Counted from the first letter of the stretch, positions 1-7,722 are shown. The stretch: 13,497 nt of DNA from Lachnospiraceae bacterium (GCA_009774375.1 VSNO01000126.1:1-13497), one strand, 5' to 3'. Program-made: numbers and translations. Notes: a model not told the origin generated them from the letters alone.

Positions 1-17
1 AAAAAAAGGAGTATCAG

Positions 18-335
18 ATGGAAGTTTCAAAAAGAGACTGGAAACTATTTAGAGAGAAGATTGCCGACTGGCAGGAAAGCTACATGGATCATCTCAATAA
101 GGAGTATATAAAACTTTTGAGTGGAGACAAAAATCCTTCTGACAAGTTCTGGGCCTTGGAAAAAAGAATTAGCAGAGATAAGAAAAAGCCGGGAGTAATG
201 CTGGAAATGCATAAATCAGAAATGATTTATGATATTGCGCAGCTGTTACATGACAAGGTGATCTGTTTTGACGATCTGGATGAATTCAGTGATGACTTGA
301 AAGATGCAGTGAGACTGTTCCTTGACAGGAGGTAA
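18..335 (+). CDS. Small hypothetical protein, 105 aa, upstream of helicase
   Basis: I do not recognise this family. The ATG at 18 follows an AAGGAG ribosome site at 6-11 with six bases between, so the start is well supported. The product is highly charged, with a Lys/Arg-rich first half (many K, R, E and D residues around positions 5-60) and an acidic stretch near the C-terminus (residues about 82-95, rich in D and E). It has no signal peptide, no membrane segment and no cysteine pairs, so it should be a soluble and mostly helical cytoplasmic protein. Its codon use is AT-rich like the helicase gene downstream and unlike the genes after 3050. The gap to the helicase start is 113 bases with no clear terminator, so co-transcription is possible. 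A role as accessory or regulatory partner of the helicase is inference from position only. Confidence 0.75.
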   Translation: MEVSKRDWKLFREKIADWQESYMDHLNKEYIKLLSGDKNPSDKFWALEKRISRDKKKPGVMLEMHKSEMIYDIAQLLHDKVICFDDLDEFSDDLKDAVRLFLDRR

Positions 336-436
336 AAGGCATTACATCGGAAAACAAAAGATGAAATGTAAGATTACAATGGGTTGATGAGCGATGGCTC
401 AATTTGATTTTGCGGGAAATAGAAATATGTGTGATG

Positions 437-444
437 GGAAGGGG
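437..444 (+). promoter_or_regulatory. Ribosome binding site choosing the helicase start at 449
   Basis: GGAAGGGG lies four bases before ATG 449, which is slightly close but the best pairing available. The in-frame TTG at 404 and ATG at 434 have no upstream purine-rich site. The ATG at 476 has GAGGAG only three bases away, so it remains a weaker alternative. Confidence 0.5.
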
Positions 445-448
445 AAAA

Positions 449-2974
449 ATGGCTAACTTTGATTCTGAGGAGACCATGAATAAATATGAGGAACAGAGGA
501 ACGAACTGGAAAAAATTCAATTAGATAACACTGTGGTCGAGTCAACAGATGTAATGACGGGCGATAAAGACCGCAGTCGTTTTCTGTATTACCAGTTGAA
601 AATGAGTTTGAGGAAAGCAGGGCGCGTCGATATCATCGTCTCCTTTCTGATGGAATCAGGTGTCAGGATGATTATGAGTGATCTGAAAACGGCACTTGAC
701 AGAGGTGTTCAGATAAGGATCCTTACAGGAAATTATCTTGGGATCACACAGCCATCAGCGCTCTGCCTGATCAAGAAGGAACTGGGGAATCGTGTTGATC
801 TAAGATTTTATAATGATAAAGCGCGTTCGTTTCACCCTAAGTCTTATATTTTTCATTATGAGAAAATGAGTGAGATCTATATCGGTTCGTCAAATATTTC
901 GAGAAGTGCGCTGACATCGGGGATCGAGTGGAATTATCGGTTTAACAGTAAAACCGATAATAAGAATTTTTTACTGTTTTACAATGCTTTTGAAGAGCTG
1001 TTTTTCAACCATTCCATTGTCATAGATGACGAGGAGCTGTACAGATATTCAAAAAACTGGCACAAGCCCGCCGTTGCAAAAGATTTAGCCAGATACGATC
1101 AAAACGAGGAGGACGGAGACGGCAGGATAGAGGTGCTGTTCCAGCCGAGAGGGGTGCAGATAGAGGCATTGTATGCATTGGAGGACAGCAGGGCTGACGG
1201 GGCGGTAAAGGGACTTGTTCAGGCTGCCACGGGTATAGGGAAGACATATCTTGCGGCATTTGATTCTGCCGCGTATAAGACGGTATTGTTTGTGGCACAC
1301 AGGGAAGAGATATTGAAACAGGCAGCCGCCGCTTTTCGAAATGTGCGTCATTCCGATGACTATGGTTTTTTCTATGGGAAGCAGAAGGACACGGACAGAT
1401 CCGTCATATTTGCTTCGGTCGCGACGCTGGGAAGAACGGAATATCTGAACGAAGAATATTTCAGGGCAGATTATTTTGAGTATATTGTGATCGATGAGTT
1501 TCATCATGCTGTCAACGAACAGTACAGAAAGATCACGGAATACTTCAAGCCGCGGTTTATGCTGGGGCTTACTGCAACGCCGGAGCGGATGGACGGCAAA
1601 AATATCTATGAGCTGTGCGATTATAATGTACCGTATGAGATCTCGTTAAAAGAAGCGATCAATAAGGGAATGTTGGTGCCGTTTCATTATTATGGTATCT
1701 ATGACGCCACAGATTATTCCGGTCTTCGATTGGTAAAGGGACGTTATGACGAGAGGGAATTGACACAGATTTACGCTGACAATGAGAAAAGATATGAATT
1801 GATCTATAAATATTATATGAAGTATCGTTCAAAGCGTGCGTTGGGTTTTTGCTGTTCCAGACAGCATGCAGGTCAGATGGCGGAGGAATTTTGTAAAAGG
1901 GGTATTCCTTCCGCAGCGGTGTACAGCAATGCCGACGGGGACTGGTCAGAGGAGAGGGACATTGCGATAGAGCGGTTGAAGAGGCAGGAGATCAGGGTGA
2001 TCTTTTCTGTTGACATGTTCAATGAAGGGGTGGATATTGCTTCGCTTGATATGGTTATGTTTCTAAGGCCGACAGAGTCTCCGATCGTATTTTTGCAGCA
2101 ACTGGGACGAGGACTGCGTACATACAAGGGCAAGGCTTATCTCAATGTTCTGGATTTTATCGGAAACTATGAAAAAGCGGGAAAATCGCCAATGTTACTT
2201 TCCGGTGAAAAATCATTCTCCACAAAGAAAGCATATGAATATAACGATATAGAATATCCTGATGACTGTATAGTGGATTTTGATATGAAGCTGATCGATC
2301 TGTTCAGGGAACTGGATAAAAGATCACTGTCCGTGAGAGAACGCATTCACCAGGAGTATTATCGGGTAAAAGAGCTGCTGGACGGAAAAGTACCTACAAG
2401 AATGGAATTGTTTACCTACATGGATGATGATATATATCGGTATTGCATGGGACACGCCAGGGAAAATCCGTTTCGCAGATATCTGGATTTTTTGTACGAC
2501 TTACATGAATTGTCTGAAGCGGAAGAAATCCTATATGCCGGAATCGGGAGGGAATTTATAGCGGTTATTGAGACAACAGACATGCAGAAAGTGTATAAGA
2601 TGCCGATCCTGTACAGCTTTTATAATCATGGAAGCATACGGCTGGAGGTGACAGATGAAGAGGTGCTAAAGAGCTGGAAGGAGTTCTTCGACACGGGGGT
2701 AAACTGGAGGGATATTGCGTCGGACATCTCATACGAGGCATATCAGAGTATGACGGATAAACAACATCTGAACAAAGCCAAAGCAATGCCGATAAAATTC
2801 CTGAAACAATCAGGAAAGGGCTTTTTTGTTGACAAAGATGGCTGTGCGATCGCGCTCAGGGAAGATTTGGCAGGGTGTATTCAAAATGAGGCGATGCGGT
2901 ATCACATGAAGGATATTCTGGCGTATCGGACGATGGAGTATTATAGGAGGAGATATGAAGCGGTCTCGATTTGA
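449..2974 (+). CDS. HKD (phospholipase D-like) nuclease / SF2 DEAD-like helicase fusion
   Basis: The product is a soluble protein of about 841 aa that should bind nucleic acid and hydrolyse ATP. Residues about 40-190 form a PLD-like domain with one HKD-type motif (H129, K131, then GSSN at 146-149). Residues about 235-600 form a superfamily 2 helicase core: motif I ATGIGKT (260-266), motif II DEFHH (349-353), motif III-like LTATP (374-378) and motif VI QLGRGLR (551-557). The last 240 residues are a helical C-terminal region I cannot name with certainty; similar proteins carry DUF3427-type tails. The frame is open back to 365, with TTG codons at 404 and 410 and ATGs at 434, 449 and 476. I chose 449 because GGAAGGGG (437-444) lies just upstream. 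Proteins of this layout occur in mobile and defence-related regions, so a role in restriction of foreign DNA or in repair is plausible but unproven. Confidence 0.88.
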   Translation: MANFDSEETMNKYEEQRNELEKIQLDNTVVESTDVMTGDKDRSRFLYYQLKMSLRKAGRVDIIVSFLMESGVRMIMSDLKTALDRGVQIRILTGNYLGITQPSALCLIKKELGNRVDLRFYNDKARSFHPKSYIFHYEKMSEIYIGSSNISRSALTSGIEWNYRFNSKTDNKNFLLFYNAFEELFFNHSIVIDDEELYRYSKNWHKPAVAKDLARYDQNEEDGDGRIEVLFQPRGVQIEALYALEDSRADGAVKGLVQAATGIGKTYLAAFDSAAYKTVLFVAHREEILKQAAAAFRNVRHSDDYGFFYGKQKDTDRSVIFASVATLGRTEYLNEEYFRADYFEYIVIDEFHHAVNEQYRKITEYFKPRFMLGLTATPERMDGKNIYELCDYNVPYEISLKEAINKGMLVPFHYYGIYDATDYSGLRLVKGRYDERELTQIYADNEKRYELIYKYYMKYRSKRALGFCCSRQHAGQMAEEFCKRGIPSAAVYSNADGDWSEERDIAIERLKRQEIRVIFSVDMFNEGVDIASLDMVMFLRPTESPIVFLQQLGRGLRTYKGKAYLNVLDFIGNYEKAGKSPMLLSGEKSFSTKKAYEYNDIEYPDDCIVDFDMKLIDLFRELDKRSLSVRERIHQEYYRVKELLDGKVPTRMELFTYMDDDIYRYCMGHARENPFRRYLDFLYDLHELSEAEEILYAGIGREFIAVIETTDMQKVYKMPILYSFYNHGSIRLEVTDEEVLKSWKEFFDTGVNWRDIASDISYEAYQSMTDKQHLNKAKAMPIKFLKQSGKGFFVDKDGCAIALREDLAGCIQNEAMRYHMKDILAYRTMEYYRRRYEAVSI

Positions 2975-3051
2975 GCCATAAATGCTTTTGTGCACAGATA
3001 TTTTATCAATATCAGGTACCTGCAATTTTCTAGGAAGGATATAGGAAACAA

Positions 3052-5121
3052 ATGAAAAACACAAGTATTTTCAAACAACTGCTTCTGCCGATGATCGCGA
3101 TCGTGTGCGCTTTGGCGGTGTGCCTGACGGGGATCGTCGCGGTAATCTTTGTGAGGTCGTATGAGAGGGAGATCTATGGCAGAAGTCAGGACAAGTCACA
3201 ATTGGTGGCCGGCGAGATCGCGACGTTTCTGGACGGTGCATACGGGATCGCGGAGGAGCTTGCGGTCAGTCCCAGTATTTTGACGATGGAGACGGATGTA
3301 CAGACGGCGGTCCTTGCGGACTGCGTGCGGCGCAATCCTTATCTGGAACTGCTCTATGTACAGGGTACGGATGGCATGCAGACGGGGCGTTCATCGGGTG
3401 AGCTGGCTGACCGTTCTACAAGGTGGTGGTTTGTACAGACGATGGAGGAACGGGAAGCGTTTGTCTCGAAATCCTACTATTCGGTGAACACCGGAATGCC
3501 CTGCGCCTCGATCTTTTTCCCCATGTATCGGGACGGGGGACTTGTCGGTATTTTTGCGGTCGATCTGAAACTGGATTATCTGCAGAGCCAGATCGAGAAG
3601 TTTTCGGATGTGGAGAATGGGGAGTATTCCTTTGTCATTGACGGCGAGGGGGTTGTGGTCGCACACCCGGACAGTGTACAGATCGAGGAGCTTTACAATT
3701 ACAAGCAGTTGACGAAAACGGTGTCTGCAAAGGACGGGGCGGGGCAGCCGCTTGTCGATGGCGACGGGAATATCATCACGGAGGAACAGCAGATAACGGT
3801 GTCGGAGGATTATCAGAAGATCATTTCGGATGTCATGGCGGGCAATAGCGGGAGCTGTGAGGTGAAGAATGAAGGGGATACATACATTGTGAGCTATGCG
3901 TCGATACCGCTCAAGGGCGCGTCAGATTCGTGGTCGGTCATAACGCTTCACAGGAGAGCGGCGGCGATGGCGCCGGTGTACCGGATCATTGCGGTCGCAG
4001 CGGCGGTCGCGCTGTCTGCCATTGGGATTGCGATCCTGGTGATCGCGCTGCTGGCGCGCAGGCTGACTCAGCCGATCGTGTCCATCACAGAGCTGATCGG
4101 GAATGCCTCGGACGGTGATTTCACGGTGCAGGCGCGGGAGGACTGCACGAATGAGATCGGCGTTCTGGCAAAGAGCTTTAACAAGATGACTGGAAAGATC
4201 GCGGCGATCCTGACTAAGATCGCGACGATCACGGGGGAGGTTGTGGAAAGTTCCGGGGATCTGAGGCTGATCGAGCGCGAGATGGAGTCGGCGAGTCAGG
4301 CTGTCAGGGAGATATCGGAGGGCTCGGCGGCGCAGGATACAGATGTGAGGCAGGTTGTCATGAAGCAGGAGGAGCTGGGAGAAAAGTTCGGACAACTGCA
4401 GGAGAAAAGCGGTCTTCTGCTGGTGGATGCGCAGAATACGATGGTTTCCGGGGAGAACGGCATGCGGAGCGTCGAGGATCTGAAACGGCAGAACGAGACG
4501 GCTTCGCGGGGAATGGCGGAGGCCTACACGAAGATCGCGGCGCTGGAGGCGCAGTCCCAGAAGATCTCGGGGATCCTGAATACGATCGATGAGATCTCTT
4601 CCCAGACAGAACTGCTGGCATTGAACGCGTCCATCGAGGCTGCGCGTGCGGGACAATACGGCAAGGGGTTTTCCGTGGTGGCGGAATCTATAGGCAAGCT
4701 TGCGGCTGATTCGTCGGCTGCGACGGCTGATATCGAAAAGATCATTGTGGAACTGTGCAAGGATATCTCGGATACGGTAGCGGATATCGAAGTCATACGG
4801 GACGGTGTGGACGGGCAGACGCAGGCGGTTGACAAGGTGCAGGAGACTTTTGCGGATTTCCGCATGCTGGCGGAGAAGACGAGCAGATCCGTCGGAAGCA
4901 TGGAAGCGCTGATCGGGGAGATGCACGAATGCGACCGCTCTGTGATGTGTGCGGTAGAGCGGATCCGCGAGATCTCTGCCAATACGGCAGAGCTGACGGA
5001 GAAGGTGGCGGATTCCCTGGAAACGCAGTTAGGCGGTATCCGGAATGCGGCGGAGCGCATTGATAATCTGTCTGTTGTCTCGGAGGAGATGGAGCAGGAG
5101 ATGACGAAGTTCAGGCTGTAG
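3052..5121 (+). CDS. Methyl-accepting chemotaxis protein with extracellular Cache-type sensor
   Basis: This is a 689-aa membrane chemoreceptor that would pass ligand binding to the CheA/CheW complex. Residues about 10-34 form the first membrane helix, and about 40-300 form an extracellular region resembling a double Cache domain (WWF and DLKLDYL-like stretches, then FVIDGEGVVVAHP). A second membrane helix lies at about 311-334. A HAMP-like segment (about 335-390) is followed by a long coiled-coil signalling domain. The hairpin tip lies near 511-550 (TIDEISSQTELLALNASIE and GKGFSVVAE). The usual RAGE at the tip reads RAGQ, and the usual VRKLA reads IGKLA. No C-terminal CheR-docking pentapeptide is visible. 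The ATG at 3052 follows AGGAAGG (3032-3038) and a nearer AGGA, so the ribosome site is spread out. The ligand cannot be told from sequence. The gene stands alone, without other chemotaxis genes nearby. Confidence 0.93.
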   Translation: MKNTSIFKQLLLPMIAIVCALAVCLTGIVAVIFVRSYEREIYGRSQDKSQLVAGEIATFLDGAYGIAEELAVSPSILTMETDVQTAVLADCVRRNPYLELLYVQGTDGMQTGRSSGELADRSTRWWFVQTMEEREAFVSKSYYSVNTGMPCASIFFPMYRDGGLVGIFAVDLKLDYLQSQIEKFSDVENGEYSFVIDGEGVVVAHPDSVQIEELYNYKQLTKTVSAKDGAGQPLVDGDGNIITEEQQITVSEDYQKIISDVMAGNSGSCEVKNEGDTYIVSYASIPLKGASDSWSVITLHRRAAAMAPVYRIIAVAAAVALSAIGIAILVIALLARRLTQPIVSITELIGNASDGDFTVQAREDCTNEIGVLAKSFNKMTGKIAAILTKIATITGEVVESSGDLRLIEREMESASQAVREISEGSAAQDTDVRQVVMKQEELGEKFGQLQEKSGLLLVDAQNTMVSGENGMRSVEDLKRQNETASRGMAEAYTKIAALEAQSQKISGILNTIDEISSQTELLALNASIEAARAGQYGKGFSVVAESIGKLAADSSAATADIEKIIVELCKDISDTVADIEVIRDGVDGQTQAVDKVQETFADFRMLAEKTSRSVGSMEALIGEMHECDRSVMCAVERIREISANTAELTEKVADSLETQLGGIRNAAERIDNLSVVSEEMEQEMTKFRL

Positions 5122-5150
5122 CATAGGGTGGAGCATGAGTGATCCGCAAG

Positions 5151-5179
5151 TTGACAGCAGAGGGCGAACGCGCTAAAAT
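5151..5179 (+). promoter_or_regulatory. Sigma-A type promoter of the APC permease gene
   Basis: TTGACA (5151-5156) is a perfect -35 box. After a 17-base spacer comes TAAAAT (5174-5179), one base off the -10 consensus. Transcription would start near 5186, which is downstream of the in-frame ATG at 5183. This makes that ATG unusable and supports translation from 5204. It also implies that the permease is transcribed separately from the chemoreceptor gene ending at 5121. Confidence 0.8.
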
Positions 5180-5190
5180 AGGATGCACAA

Positions 5191-5197
5191 AGGGGGG
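5191..5197 (+). promoter_or_regulatory. Ribosome binding site choosing the permease start at 5204
   Basis: AGGGGGG lies six bases before ATG 5204, a typical spacing. The alternative in-frame ATG at 5183 has no such site and lies before the predicted transcription start. Confidence 0.75.
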
Positions 5198-5203
5198 CTT
5201 ACT

Positions 5204-7414
5204 ATGAAGCAGAAATTAGACAGAACTCTGGGAATGTACTCCGCGCTGATGATCAGTATCGGGACGATGATCGGTTCGGCGATCTTTGTGCTGGCGGGCA
5301 CGAGCTATGCGGCGGCGGGACCGGGCGCGTCGCTGGCGATCTTTCTGGCGGGCATCGCGGCGGTGTTCACGGGATTATCTTTTGCGGAGCTTGTGACGGT
5401 CATACCGAAGGCGGGCGGCGGTTATGTCTATGTGAAGGAGGCGACCGGAAATAATATTATCGGTTTTATCTGCGGCTGGGGATTCTGGCTCGGGTATGCG
5501 ATGTCGTGCGGGTTGTTCGCGCTGGGATTTGGGAATTTTATCAATTATATCTTTCCGTTTATCCCGCAGATGGCGGCGGCTTATCTGCTCGTGGTCTATG
5601 TCATGTTCACGAATATCAGGGGGACGAAGAGTTCCGGGACGTTGCAGAATGTGATCACGACGTTGTTGATCGCGCTGCTGGCGCTGTACGTGATCGTCGG
5701 TATTTTTCATATGGACATGGAGAACCAGACGCCGTACACGCCGCAGGGAATGTCGGGCGTGTTCAATGCGATGGGGTTCCTGTACATGACATATATCGGA
5801 TATGGACTGATCACGACGGCGAGCGAGGAGGTCATCGATCCGGAGAGGACGATCCCGAAGGCGATCCTGATCTCGATCGCGGCGGTTATCGTGATCAAGA
5901 CTTCGGTGTTTTTTATCGGGTGCGGGATCATTCCCTGGCAGCAGCTGGTGCCGGAGGTCACGAGCACGCCGATGATCGACACGGCGGTTCATATCGGGGG
6001 GAAAGTGGGCGGTTATCTCTTCGCCTTTGCGGGGATTCTGGCGACGCTTTCCTCGATCAACACGGCGGTCATGGCGTCCTCGAGGACTTCGTTTGCGATG
6101 GCGCGGGATCAGCGGCTGCCAAGTCTGTTCAAGGCGATTAACAGGACGACGAAGACGCCGGTCTTTTCGATCGTCATCTCCTCGGTCATCGTGTTTATCG
6201 CAGTGACGATCAGGGATCTGGAGCACATCTCGACCGTGACCAGTATCTTCTCGCTGACGGGCTACAGTCTCGTGAACGTGGCGCTGATCATCTTCCGCAG
6301 GAAAAAACCGGAGCTGGAGCGGAAATTCCGGGTGCCGCTTTTCCCGCTCACACCGCTGCTCGGCATCGGTCTGAACCTGTTTCTGATCGTCAATCTCGCC
6401 ATATCAGACCGCCCGGCACTGATCATAGCGGTCTCGGTGATCGGCGCTGGCATAGTGTACTATTATCTGATCATGCCAAAACTGAAATACGCTTCCAAAG
6501 GAATATCGATCGTCGATGTGCCTGAGATCAGGGAGCAGAAAAAGGAAAACAGGAAAAACGAGATCATCATTCCGGTGTCCAATCCGTACACGGCGGAGGG
6601 GCTGTTGAATTTCGGCAGGAAGATCGCCATGGCAGAGGAGAGCACGACGGTCGTCCCGGTGAAGGTCAATGTCTTCCCGGATAACCTGCTCACGATCGCG
6701 GACTACGATACGATGATGCAGTCCATGGGAGTGCAGGACAGCGTCGTCCAGATGCTTAAGGAGTACGAGTCGGATCCGTGCATGCGTCCGGTGCTGATCA
6801 ATTCGACCAACGCCTTTCACGCGATCATGTCCGTGGTGAAGAAGGAGAAAAACCCGCTGGTGATCATGGGCTGGCACGGTTCGGGTCTGGTGAAATATAT
6901 GCACGGCAACATTACATACCGGATGCTGCAGGAGGCGCCTGCGGATGTCGGTATCCTGCGCATGAACGGCCGGAAGCAGACGTTTCAGAATATTCTGTTC
7001 CCGTATGGCGGCGGAAGGTATTCCAAGATGACGGCGAAGGTGGTCAACCGTATCGCCAACGGTTATGGCGCGAAGATCACGCTCCTGAATGTGGTCGATC
7101 ACGAGGAGGATGTCGAGAGCACGAGGGCGTATCTCGAAAAGTCGGCTGCGAAATTTGACCAGCCGGCGCAGATCATGGTCTGCAGCGGGGATTTGATCGA
7201 GAAGGTGGTGGAGTGCTCCGGCCAGTATGATCTGATCGTCATGGGCGCCTCGCTCGACTGGGGGATCCAGGAGGTTGTGACCGGATTCCGCACAGACAGG
7301 ATCATGGAGCAGGCGAGGTGCTCGGTGCTGATCATCAAGAGTTATGATATCTTCCTGCAGCGGACGAAGGTGAGAGGTTTTCTCCACAGGACGCGGAAGG
7401 CGATCCACCAATAG
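5204..7414 (+). CDS. APC-family amino acid permease with two C-terminal USP-like domains
   Basis: This is a cytoplasmic-membrane transporter of 736 aa. Residues about 1-430 are a 12-helix APC-superfamily permease. The first helix carries the family's glycine-rich substrate loop (SIGTMIGSAIFVLAG), and AGGGYVYVKEA follows the second helix. Amino acid uptake or exchange is the usual role; the actual substrate cannot be read from sequence. Two tandem universal-stress-protein folds follow. The first (about 450-590) has GWHG at 556-559 followed by GN at 568-569, close to the family's nucleotide-binding pattern. The second (about 595-715) has MGAS at 680-683 but lacks the normal glycine spacing and looks degenerate. 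Such tails can sense nucleotides and gate transport; c-di-AMP control of the related potassium importer KimA is a known precedent, but applying it here is inference. The gene has its own promoter and a strong terminator, so it forms a single-gene unit. Confidence 0.92.
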   Translation: MKQKLDRTLGMYSALMISIGTMIGSAIFVLAGTSYAAAGPGASLAIFLAGIAAVFTGLSFAELVTVIPKAGGGYVYVKEATGNNIIGFICGWGFWLGYAMSCGLFALGFGNFINYIFPFIPQMAAAYLLVVYVMFTNIRGTKSSGTLQNVITTLLIALLALYVIVGIFHMDMENQTPYTPQGMSGVFNAMGFLYMTYIGYGLITTASEEVIDPERTIPKAILISIAAVIVIKTSVFFIGCGIIPWQQLVPEVTSTPMIDTAVHIGGKVGGYLFAFAGILATLSSINTAVMASSRTSFAMARDQRLPSLFKAINRTTKTPVFSIVISSVIVFIAVTIRDLEHISTVTSIFSLTGYSLVNVALIIFRRKKPELERKFRVPLFPLTPLLGIGLNLFLIVNLAISDRPALIIAVSVIGAGIVYYYLIMPKLKYASKGISIVDVPEIREQKKENRKNEIIIPVSNPYTAEGLLNFGRKIAMAEESTTVVPVKVNVFPDNLLTIADYDTMMQSMGVQDSVVQMLKEYESDPCMRPVLINSTNAFHAIMSVVKKEKNPLVIMGWHGSGLVKYMHGNITYRMLQEAPADVGILRMNGRKQTFQNILFPYGGGRYSKMTAKVVNRIANGYGAKITLLNVVDHEEDVESTRAYLEKSAAKFDQPAQIMVCSGDLIEKVVECSGQYDLIVMGASLDWGIQEVVTGFRTDRIMEQARCSVLIIKSYDIFLQRTKVRGFLHRTRKAIHQ

Positions 7415-7475
7415 CATGGGCGCCGTTTGGGGCTGAGAATCCGCCGGGGCGGGCGTAAATTTATGGAAAATTAAG

Positions 7476-7520
7476 ACTGATGCGACGTATGAAAAGACAT
7501 AGGTTGCATCAGTTTTTTTT
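7476..7520 (+). terminator. Intrinsic terminator after the permease gene
   Basis: The arms 7476-7491 (ACTGATGCGACGTATG) and 7498-7513 (CATAGGTTGCATCAGT) form a 16-position stem with one G-U wobble and one mismatch. The loop is six bases (AAAAGA). A run of eight T (7513-7520) follows at once. It sits 61 bases past the permease stop at 7414 and should end that transcript. Confidence 0.93.
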
Positions 7521-7524
7521 ATGC

Positions 7525-7644
7525 ACACGGGCACCCATAGGAGAAATGTCAGCATGCGCTGACGGGTGCCCGGCGCGCAAGTAGTGGAGAAGGGCATTCC
7601 ACTGCTTGATGGTACACGGGCGTCCAGAGGAAAAATGTCAGCAT
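7525..7644 (+). repeat. Two 31-base direct repeats flanking one shared complementary arm
   Basis: Copy 1 (7525-7555) and copy 2 (7614-7644) match at 27 of 31 positions. Each has a 9-base block (CGGGCACCC at 7528-7536; CGGGCGTCC at 7617-7625), an 11-base A/G-rich spacer, then GTCAGC (7548-7553; 7637-7642). Between the copies lies one complementary segment, GCTGAC plus GGGTGCCCG (7558-7572). It can pair with copy 1 by Watson-Crick pairs throughout, or with copy 2 using two G-U wobbles. A separate 10-bp hairpin (7579-7588 with 7598-7607, loop of nine) lies in the middle. This may be a partly decayed palindromic intergenic repeat or a structured leader RNA. No promoter is evident just upstream, which weakens the RNA reading. 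Confidence 0.7.
7579..7607 (+). other. 10-bp hairpin between the two repeat copies
   Basis: AAGTAGTGGA (7579-7588) pairs with TCCACTGCTT (7598-7607) through ten positions including one G-U wobble, around a nine-base loop. No T-run follows, so it is not an intrinsic terminator. Its function is unknown. Confidence 0.6.
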
Positions 7645-7711
7645 TGTATATTTTATCTGCAAATTTCACATACTATGCACAATGTATGCAGGAGAGCGTC
7701 TCTTGGCGGAG

Positions 7712-7719
7712 AAGGAGGA
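7712..7719 (+). promoter_or_regulatory. Ribosome binding site choosing the first ChrA start at 7723
   Basis: AAGGAGGA is nearly perfect and lies just upstream of ATG 7723. The reading frame stays open back to 7606, but the upstream part encodes no transporter sequence and has no comparable site. It also overlaps the repeat region. Confidence 0.85.
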
Positions 7720-7722
7720 ATC

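Noticed and set aside
327..341. AGGAGG at the end of the 105-aa gene as a ribosome site for another small gene
   Set aside because: No ATG, GTG or TTG lies at the right distance. The bases encode the two terminal arginines of that protein.
404..432. TTGATT and TATGTG as a promoter for the helicase gene
   Set aside because: Only four of six and three of six positions match consensus and the spacing is 16, too weak to claim.
2979..3001. Possible sigma-28 (motility) promoter before the chemoreceptor: TAAA and ACAGATAT
   Set aside because: The spacer between the two parts is 11 bases, about four shorter than the usual 15, and two of eight -10 positions differ.
2997..3022. Small hairpin (GATATT/AATATC) and adjacent 10-base palindrome CAGGTACCTG before the chemoreceptor
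   Set aside because: The stem is only six A/T-rich pairs with no T-run, and a 10-base palindrome alone is weak evidence for an operator.
3922..4926. Long - strand frame opposite the chemoreceptor gene
   Set aside because: Its Arg/His/Leu-rich translation without motifs and full overlap with a well-supported gene mark it as a shadow.
7546..7584. 12-residue leader peptide (MSACADGCPARK) in repeat copy 1, with a matching AGGA-ATG context in copy 2
   Set aside because: The AGGAG is only two bases from the ATG, too close for normal initiation, and the frame in copy 2 runs out of frame into the ChrA gene. The shared context is explained by the repeat itself.
7644..7676. TTGTAT and TACTAT as a ChrA promoter
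   Set aside because: The 21-base spacer is too long for a normal sigma-A promoter.
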